Source: Dacryopinax spathularia
Taxonomy: Eukaryota > Basidiomycota > Dacrymycetes > Dacrymycetales > Dacrymycetaceae
DNA: 64,000 nt
Direction: 5' to 3'
NCBI GenBank assembly: GCA_037974965.1
Contig: JBBPFI010000015.1
Location: forward strand, 779,001-843,000
In this document: positions 56,235 to 64,000 of the stretch, piece after piece
How the letters are laid out: every line of letters begins with the position of its first letter
How positions within the stretch are numbered: position 1 is the first letter of the stretch
The notes under the pieces: generated by a model
Told to the model about the DNA's origin: nothing
Database searches by the model: none
Seen by the model: the letters and a program-made list of their open reading frames with translations, nothing else
Made by a program: the position numbers and the translations under genes

Positions 56235-58026
56235 ATGCACATGTCGCAGTCCCCGCCTCCAGAACACCCACAGCAGATTCGGGCGTACTACAAGCTCGAA
56301 TTCCCCGGCGCTGGCAATGGACAGGGACGCGACTACTACTTCCAAACACTGTCTATAACCATCGGGCGGCGACCACTACCTCCTGCCCCGCGTTCGCCGT
56401 CGACCTCAGCTGAACCTGCACAAGCGCAGCAAGCTTCAGTCGATGTACATCTGGGCGCGCTGAAGAGCGTGTCGCGGTTACATGCGAAGATCGAGTATGA
56501 CGAGACTATCGGCAGCTTCGTGTTCGCCGTGCATGGGAGGAACGGCGCGTGGGTGGATGATGTATGGATCGCAAAAGGTGGAAGGGTACCCTTGCATCAA
56601 AAGTACGCGCATATACCCTGTGATTTCCGAGCTATAGCTAATGCAAGGGCTAGGACGAAGATACAGATCGCGAACCGTACATTCTACTTCCATCTCCCTC
56701 CTGGAGCAGGTGCAGATGGACAACAGAACGACTTCCCGCAGGGAGGGATGAGCCCGGTGGACGTTACGTCCGTCACACCGCCTGCAGACTCCCCTTCACC
56801 ATCTCCACCTCGATCCTCAGCTTCACCCATGCGTGAAGTCAAGGAGGAAGATGAGAGCGGAGCGGCGTCTCTGTTGACTCCCGCCACTGGTACTGGCCCA
56901 CCGGCTCAGAAACCGCCATATACGTATGCGCAACTGTGTTACAGAGCGCTACGTGAGATGGGAGGGAGGGCGACACTTCAGGAGATAATAGACTGGATGA
57001 TGCGTACGTTCGACTGGTACAGGCAGCATCCGAATAGCGGTTGGCAGGTAGCCCACATATATGCGCGCCGACATCTAGCATCCTCTGACCCCTGTCCAGA
57101 CATCAATACGACATACACTCTCCATGAACAATGCCTTCGTCAAATCCCCGAAATCGCAAGGCGAGCGTGGGAAGGGCTGCAACTGGACGTTACATCCAAA
57201 TGCGTACCAGTTGTACGAAGCGCCACTAGCGAAGACACAGCGACATCATCCCTACGCGCCTCCCGATGGTTACCCTCGAACCGCTCAACCGATGTACAAC
57301 CCCTATCCTCCAAACCCTGCACCAATGGGTTATGTCCTACCGCAACCACCCCCGCCGAACCCGCAAGTCCCACCACAACCTCCCGCATCTACTTCATATA
57401 CCGCAACAACTGCTTCCACCCCAGCAAATGCCAGTGCACCCGGCGGACTCAACCTGCCGAGCAACGTGTCCCTCCCTATAGTCATCGCCCCCATGCCCGC
57501 AACAGCCGACCAATCCTCCGCAAACCCCCATTTAGACGCACCGCCAATCGTACTGGACGCCGGCCGATTAGTCTTGAACCCAACAATCTTCGCTCACCTG
57601 ACACAAGAGCAACTGAACGAGCTCCAGCAGCTCGGTGCACAGCAAGCGCTCAAGATCCTCCAGGCATATATCGTCGAGTACTTGAAGGAGCGAATGCGGA
57701 CGGAGAAGGGCGGCTCCGGCAAGCCAAAAGGAAAGAAGAAGAAGGCAAAGAAGGAAGCGAAGGTCGAGTCTGTCGGATCTACACCGGCACCCGCAGACGG
57801 TGAATCGAGCAAGCCGGCTTCGCAAGTCAAGACCGAGCCGGAGAAAGCAGTGCAGACTATGGCTAGCCTGCTCGCTGCACCACCTTCCTCCTCTCCCGCT
57901 CCTGCTGGTCCTCCCATACCACTGTCAAATTCCGCCGTGCCGCCGCCAAGAGACAGTAGCGTGCAAGAAGGACTAGCAGCACTAGCAGATGCGGCAGCAG
58001 TGGTGCAGCCCGGTAGCAGTTCATAG
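56235..58026 (+). CDS. FHA-forkhead transcription factor (Fkh/Fhl1 type)
   Basis: Residues about 15-155 form an FHA domain (phosphothreonine-binding): ITIGRRP, then a Pro-rich insertion, DVHLGALKSVSRLHAKIEYD, GSFVFAVHGRNGAWVDDVW. Residues about 228-315 are a forkhead DNA-binding domain: KPPYTYAQLCYRALREMGGR, EIIDWMMRTFDWYR, and the recognition helix NSGWQTSIRHTLSMNNAFVK. The last is split by intron 57048-57099, which joins in phase 0. The domain ends GCNWTLHPNAYQLYE. The Pro-rich C-terminal half has a helical module (LNPTIFAHLTQEQLNELQQ, ALKILQAYIVEYLKERM) followed by a Lys-rich tract. The protein is 579 residues. Orthologues regulate cell-cycle or ribosomal protein genes; which one this is cannot be settled by eye. 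The start at 56235 could also be 56241 (MSQSPPP). Confidence 0.9.
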
Positions 58027-59437
58027 AGGACTATGCAGTCCAGACCTACCTTGGATACTTTTATTGGGAGACACAGCCGTCTGTTGTATTCTTACACACT
58101 TGTAGCATTGTAACCCATTCATATTCTGGCGTTTCCTCACGGGCATTCTATCAAATATTGCCCAAAGCAAACCACCGTGGGTTTGCTACCATTTTTTACG
58201 GGTGATTGGAACGTTTGGGTAATCTGGGGAAGAAAAGCAAGGGAGTACGTCACTGTAAGGAGAAACACATGTGGCAAATCAATCAATCCCAATCCAAGAT
58301 AGGCATCCAAATCCCGACAACACCAGAAAGGCAAAATCAATCAAAGCTCCAGAACACCCTAACAAACCAGAACAAACCAGAACAAACCACCACCACCCAG
58401 CTGACCCCACGCTCTCAGAGCCAAGACCAAAAAGCAGCCAGCACCAGACCATCCTCTCAGCCTAAATAAAGATCAACCCTGTGGCGCCTCTACTGTACCT
58501 TCAGCCGGAATAGCCCTCGGCCTTCCTGCTTCCTCTGCGGACCACCAGCGTCTAGCCTACAATGACGCCACGGTGAGATATCGATCCAGACCGGCGCGAG
58601 TTGGGTATTTCCATATCGGACGGGGGCATCATCATGGGCTGGGCCACGTCGAGGTGAGCCACATCCAGCGAGCGAGTGAGATACCGATCTTTCATCTTCG
58701 ATCCTCGACGCGTCACTTCAATCTCCGCCTCGCGTGGTTTTCATTTTTGGGGCGCGCAAATCCGCTACCTGCGGACGTTCGCCGTTCGCCGTTCGCCTTT
58801 CGCCGGTCAGCGATCGACAGCCCGGCGGCATTATTGTGAGATGGCAAGGCACGACAGAGCGCCACAGATGTCATCCGCTTTCCTATTCCTGTCCAGGCCC
58901 ATTCCCATTCCACTTCATTTGATTTGAATTACGACCAACTACGGAAACAACCTCCGACCTCCTACCTCCCACTACTACTACTACTACTAACCACCAAGAG
59001 GGAGAGGGAATTACACCGATTAGGCAGGGTACAGGACATGAGCTACACTCTTCTTCTACCCGCTGGGTCTGCGGGTGAGGGGAAGGAAGCGGAGGGCGAG
59101 TACGGAGACAGGGTAGGTGCTGCGACAAAATGTGAAAAGGGGGGAGGGGAGGAATTAACGTTACACGTCTAAGTCGGGACGCGGACAACAGGGGTGAAAT
59201 GGGGGAAGGAACCATACAGTAGAGTATGCACGGACGTCCAAGCCTGGACGACGTTGAAGAAAATGCAGGCATCATATGAGACCGGAAGCCGATGCGTTGC
59301 TTGAGAAGTCGTTGAATGAGAATGAGGGATGTACAATGTACAATGAAAAAAGGCCGTCACGGAATCGCAGTTGCAGTCGGATCGTTACTGTGTTCAAATT
59401 TGCAGTTCGCACGTTGTTGGAGTGTGTTCAATCGAGT
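58027..59437. other. 1.4-kb region between the convergent forkhead and YTP1 genes
   Basis: No confident gene. It contains an AACAAACCAG tandem run (about 58360-58390), TTCGCCG units (58780-58805) and a CTA/ACT microsatellite (58969-58990). A short minus-strand frame ending at about 58484 (RRWWSAEEAGRPRA) looks protein-like but has no upstream continuation I can follow. Confidence 0.45.
58969..58990. repeat. trinucleotide (ACT)n microsatellite
   Basis: Seven consecutive ACT units, in non-coding sequence between the two convergent genes. Confidence 0.8.
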
Positions 59438-61551
59438 TCAGGCGGTGTTCAGGATGACCTTGCTGGCTGTCTGCAGCCTGGAGCGCGCCATCCGCCCCAC
59501 GGCCCAGCCCCGGATGGCGAGCACGACGAGGATCCAGGTGAAGTTGAGGCACATGATCGCTACGACCAAATTGAGGAACATCATCATGTCATCTACGCAA
59601 ACACACACAAATCAGTATGCGCTGGAGGTGGAAGCATAGGGGAATGGGTGCGCACCTTTGCCCGTGCGCATGGCGATATAGGTGATCTGTTCCGTGCTGA
59701 GGATGAACGTCAGCCCTCCACAGGCAAGCGTAAAGCTCGCCAGGGCTTCCGTTGGCGGGCGGGACGGGAGAGGGGATGTGGGCGGCCGGAGCCAGAGGAA
59801 GAAGTAGGTCATGAACCTAAACAGGGCGAACGCGCCGAGCATGTACCCCCACAGAGCGTGGATCTCGACTTGGAAGAGATAGGTCTGGTGGTGCGCGGAC
59901 ATGGCCATCCCGGTAATACCGATACAGAGCGCCGGGAAGGGGTTGAATGAGCCTCTGTAGCTAGGAGGCTGTGGGACCTCGGACTCTGGCCGACCGGTCT
60001 GGACTAGCGCGGGCTTGGAGAGCATCCGCCGGACAAAGTCCGACTCAAGCGCCATACCCGTTAGCCCCGCGAACCAGAACATGACCGCGATGGAGATATG
60101 CTGGATCTGCTTGGTCGTGTATGGGCTGCCGGGCGCGGCGCCGAACCGCTCCATCCAGGTGTTCATGATTCCGTAGAGGAAGATAACGGTGGACTCGATC
60201 ATTTCTGCCGAGGGGGGTGGGCGCTTGCCGGGAGGGGTGTAGACGCGGTTCCAGGCCCAGCCGAGCTGGGAGAAGGCGCCGCAGTACCGGGCAAAGGTGA
60301 GGATGCCGTAGAACCAGAAGATACCACCCTCTGCAGGATTATGGTCAGAATGCTGTACTCCCGAAAAAGGAAGTTGGGAACTCACTGATAATATGCGCAA
60401 GACAGCCCGGCAGGTAGTTGTCCCGGCAGATACCGACATAGTTCGTCATTCCAGCAAGCGTCACAATCGCAGCGAAAACGACCAGCACATGCTCAGCAGT
60501 AAGGAAGGCAATCCACAGAACTCGCTTCCCAAGACTCTGCCGCGGCTCGGAGTGTTCCTGGGCGTAAGGCGGGTGAACGGGCGAATGCGTCCCGTCGTGC
60601 AGCGTCGTCTCGGAATGATCGTCGGAGGCCATCGACTCCCGCGCGGGAGAATGGAGATGCGGAGCCGAGTCGGGCCAGTCTTCCGAGACGTGCTCGCGCG
60701 GGATGAACGATTCCTGCTCGTCGATGTGCTCCTGAAGAGAGTACGCTTCGGCCTCTTTCACGAGGTCGTACCCGTGCGTGCTGCTGCCTGCCTGTTTGCC
60801 AAGGATCACATAGTTCCAGAGGCGTGAAATGGACTTGTCCGAGGAGCGGAGGAAGGACCATGCGCGCTTCAGGATGTCTGCCACGTCGACCAGAGAGAGC
60901 AGGGTCGAAGCGGTAAGAAGGATCGTGCCCATCTTGCCGTGAGCCGAATTCGCGTACCTGCATATACGTCAGTCTGCGCGACAGGAAAGAGGTCTAATGG
61001 AACGCACAGATCAGGCGTGAGCTTCTTGTACGCCGTCCCGGACAGGAAGCCGACTGCGGTCAGGACGAGGTAGGTCGTGTTAACTGGGGCGTGCCATGGG
61101 TGCTTAGCGCCACGCAGAGCGATGGCTGACACCCAGTCAGCCCAGCTCTCTTCTACGCACAAGGAGAAGGCTCACCAAGCGGTAAGAATACAAAGTAAGC
61201 AAATATCAAGGATACAACGTGGATCACCATCAGGCCCACATAGCTCGGCCCGCCACCCTGCTCAGGCTCCAGATGACCAAAGTCATGGTCCCAGTATGAA
61301 GGCGGGTCAGGCTTGTGCCACATGAGCACCTCGGTCTCGTTCAGCTCTAAGAGTGGGGGTTGGTCGTGGGACGCGTGCGAGTGCTCGTGTTCGTCCATGT
61401 TCATTGCGGGTGCAGGGGCGGGGTGGTCGTCATGTCTAAGCGTGAGCGCTGAGCGCCGTTGGGGTTGTTGTTGTTCGAGCGGGCTTGAGCCGATGGCGAC
61501 GCCTACGAGGGCGGCCAGGGCGAGGAAGAGGGTTGTTGATGTTACGCGCAT
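59438..61551 (-). CDS. YTP1: YTP1-like multi-pass membrane protein
   Basis: The start at 61551 gives a signal peptide (MRVTSTTLFLALAALVGVAI) followed by a His-rich luminal stretch (MNMDEHEHSHASHD). A DUF2427-like membrane region contains YVGLMVIHVVSLIFAYFVFL and TTYLVLTAVGFLSGTAYKK. A cytosolic loop of about 130 residues (acidic, Ser/His-rich) separates it from the Ytp1 domain: IAFLTAEHVLVVFAAIVTLA, GGIFWFYGILTFARYCGAF, IESTVIFLYGIMNTWMERFG, HISIAVMFWFAGLTGMALES, FPALCIGITGMAMSAHHQ and ALWGYMLGAFALFRFMTYFF. It ends with one more transmembrane helix (LVVAIMCLNFTWILVVLAI). Introns at about 61195-61120, 60955-61010, 60328-60386 and 59600-59655. YTP1 proteins resemble mitochondrial electron-transport components; their function is unknown. 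The His-rich segment suggests metal binding (inference). Confidence 0.88.
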
Positions 61552-63011
61552 TATTGTGGGTGTGGTCGTGTGCTGGCTGTGGGAGGGTGCTGCCCTATGG
61601 GGGAGGGGGAGATGTCCTATCCAGGTGACGGGGATAGGGGCAGCAGCGGGAGGGGGAGGAGGGAGGGAAAAGGGGGGCGGGGGGAGGGATGCTTAGTAGA
61701 CAAGCTTATTAACGGGTTGAGGTGATGGGAGGATGAAGAGGAGGGAGAGGGCGGGCATCGTAGGGATGAAGCGGGTCTTAAGTTACAGACCAGGGGGGGT
61801 GCGGATGGGTTCTGGCAAGGTCGATGAGTGAGCGAGCTGACGAGCAGCTGCTTGGTCCTGCCCTCCCCTTCCCTGCACACCTACCCTTTCCCACTCGTCC
61901 CGTCCTTGTCCTTGTTCACGATAGTGGGCGAACGCGTGGATCACCCGGCCTGCCTTCCCGCGGCACACCTCCGGCCGGCCGAGGAGAATTAGAGCGTGTG
62001 GGCAGGGCAGCCGCACCCATCAGCCATCAGCCTCAGCTGCCCTTCTTCGAAAACACAGCGAAGTCGACGCGGGCGGCGAGGGCGAAGCGTAAGCAAGCCT
62101 TTCTCTCGCTCTCAACAATTTGGTTCCGGGTGACGAGCAGCTGAATATGCCTGGATGACTAGTAACGTTCTGCATCCGAGCGAGCATGGCAGAGCAGCGA
62201 GCGGCGGGCACAGAGCGCACCAACGAGGTGCACGAGCGCTTCGCCCGCCCGCCGAGAGAAACGTGAGATGACGCGTGCGAAACCGGACGGGCAGGCTTCA
62301 GGCATCGCAGCACATCGGGCTGGCTGGCTGAAAAAGTCTGGGCCGAACCCGCTGGAAGCCTAATCCGCCATCTCACTCAAACTGTGTCGCGCGTCATAAC
62401 ACAGCGTTAGTCAGCCGGCACAGCATAACGCACAAAGCCAAAACCTCTGCGGGAGCAAACGCACTGCTGAGGACGACTCATCCCGGCCAGAGGAATGGAA
62501 TGCTTCGTTGGCCGGCTCTCGGCCCTCCGCACTGCCCCCCTTTTCACGGTCGGTCTTGGTCAAGGCTCGCCCATAACGTTGGCTCAGCGCTGCCGTTGTG
62601 CTGGATCGGGTAATACGCTCCGGCCACGTTACTCCGCTGACATAACGGCCTCGCGCTCTTCTCTCTTCTTCGTCCTTCGGACAAAACCGTGCCGGCCCGA
62701 TCTGATCTCGGAGGACGGTCCTTCTGAGAAGAAAAGGGAAAATAGGAGATGACACACGTCATTTGTAATGCTTGCTCACGCGCTCAATAAAGTCGAGTGG
62801 GTGCGTTGCCTGATATGGGAACGATGTGTCATTGTGATATCGACCGCTCATATACAATAATGTGACTAGCTATCCAAATCTATCTACAGTAGTCGATCAC
62901 CCGCTCAATGGACAAATACAACCTTCTTCCCGCCGGTTGCGGAATGCTTGGATGCTCACACAAAGGCGACAGATGTCGCGAGACTCGCACTCGCTCCTAA
63001 GTACCCTGAGT
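61552..63011. other. 1.5-kb region between YTP1 and CDT1
   Basis: The first 150 bases are purine-rich on the plus strand, that is, CT-rich leader for the minus-strand YTP1 gene. The rest has no gene or repeat that I can support. It includes the CDT1 3' flank. Confidence 0.4.
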
Positions 63012-64000
63012 TCACAAGGGTGAGAAAGCGGGCGGTGGACCGTCCAGCTCACGTCGGATCCGCTCCCGAACCCTGCGCAGGCCGCCGTCCTCCTGCCGTC
63101 CTACACCGACCCGTTTCGGACTCCCCGCTCCAGGTGACCGCTTGCTCATCTCGGCAACTGCGACTGACCCGGGGCTCGGCGGCGTCGCGAGTGCAGACGA
63201 GCTCGGCGCTTCGAGCCATTCGGCCCGGTCGATCGTGAGCACGCGCACGAAAAATGGACAGAGCTCTGCAAGCAGTTTTATCGACGATTGCGCTTCCGCT
63301 GGATAATTAAAACAATGCAGAGTCAGCATGGTTGACTCGGTCCCACAGTAGTGCACATGGCAATGAAACCCACCTTCGGAGATGGCCACTTTTGAACTCT
63401 TCACAAGGATCTGGACCGCTTCATCCATCGGAATTGCGCGCCGCCGCCGAGTAGCAGGTGTGGCTAGGCCGCCTCCGGTGGACGAGAACATCCTATTCAA
63501 ATTTGGATCACGTAAGCACAACCAGAACTTTCCTTATTTGTATAGAGGGGAAAACGTACATGTATATCCCTTCCGCAACGCCGCCAAGCCGGCTCAACGC
63601 GCTGCGGCGTTTCAGTTCCTCCGGAGTTACAATGCGCTCTTCCTCGGTTTGTTCGTCTCGCAATACGATGCTGCCCTTGGGGGTACCGGCCTTGGCCGCG
63701 AGCTACGCACAGCTATCAGGCCAGGTTCGACTGGAATGCGGGGATTGACGTACTCGCTCAAACAAGGCGCTCTTGCGGTCCTTGACGCTCGACGCGCTCG
63801 TCGGAGTGGTCCTCCCATCGCTTTTCTCAGGTGTGATAAAGTCCGACGCGAGCAACCCGCGGCTCTTGGTTGGAGTCTCCGGGGGTGTGGCAAACCCACC
63901 GCTCGAGGCAGGCTGCGTCTTCGACCTCGCAGACGTAGGCGTAAGAGAAGCGAGTCTCCGATCCTTGACAGGAGTAGACGCCAAAGACCGCGTTCGTGTC
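63012..64000 (-). CDS. CDT1: DNA replication licensing factor CDT1, C-terminal part (truncated by window edge)
   Basis: CDT1 loads MCM2-7 onto origins with ORC and Cdc6. The frame is open through position 64000, so the N-terminal part lies outside the window. Visible are a Ser/Thr/Pro-rich linker (PVKDRRLASLTPTSARSK, SRGLLASDFITPEK) followed by the C-terminal winged-helix region: ALFER, PEELKRRSALSRLGGVAEGI, IPMDEAVQILVKSSKVAISE, AEAQSSIKLLAELCPFFVRV, LTIDRAEWLEA. This order (SRL..VAEGIY...A...I..SS...S..EA...I.LL.EL.P.W/FV) matches the CDT1_C domain that contacts MCM. Three introns, near 63750-63700, 63560-63490 and 63375-63300, have to be removed. The stop is at 63012. Confidence 0.75.

Noticed and set aside
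58484-58565. Minus-strand frame reading RRWWSAEEAGRPRAIPAEG, resembling a gene end
   Set aside because: No upstream exon could be followed with consistent splice sites; recorded only as a possible remnant.

Overview
This is nuclear DNA of a filamentous basidiomycete, most likely an Agaricomycete. The genes are compact and cut by many introns of about 50 nt with GT(A/C)CGT-like donors. Several gene families seen here are typical of Agaricomycetes: F-box proteins with solenoid-like tails, DUF6532 proteins and a Plavaka-type DNA transposon. The conserved genes all read as fungal orthologues. All assignments come from reading translations; no database search was possible.

The left half (about 1-34.6 kb) is accessory. 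It holds an unrecognised nuclear-looking protein (38-3890), three clustered F-box genes (4.3-10.2 kb), a DUF6532 gene with a long disordered tail (10.7-14.2 kb), an apparently intact Plavaka transposase gene (14.66-18.1 kb), two unrecognised genes (18.7-21.3 kb plus, 21.4-23.1 kb minus), an inverted partial copy of the first of these (23.6-24.0 kb), two more DUF6532 genes on the minus strand (24.7-27.4 and 28.4-29.9 kb) and a fourth F-box gene (31.75-33.35 kb). Tandem repeats, direct repeats, a palindrome and a minisatellite lie here.

The right half (34.6-64 kb) is a run of conserved cellular genes: AP-3 mu, mitochondrial single-stranded DNA-binding protein, HBS1, UTP23, a Ser/Pro-rich hypothetical protein, a Rab GTPase with a very large insertion, a dimeric alpha-beta barrel protein, the polarity scaffold BEM1, an FHA-forkhead transcription factor, a YTP1-like membrane protein and the C-terminal part of the replication factor CDT1. 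Two stretches of 2.6 and 2.8 kb flanking the Rab gene have no gene I can support.

The most interesting locus is HBS1 (38.68-42.41 kb). A 545-nt candidate intron begins with a consensus GTAAGT donor, has a CTAAC branch-like site and joins in phase to the GTPase part. The first 341 nt of that intron are an open reading frame that ends in a [10 protein letters not shown] motif followed by a stop. This is the layout expected of a dual HBS1/SKI7 gene: splicing gives the ribosome-rescue GTPase Hbs1, and retention gives a short SKI7-like protein that would link the exosome to the Ski complex.
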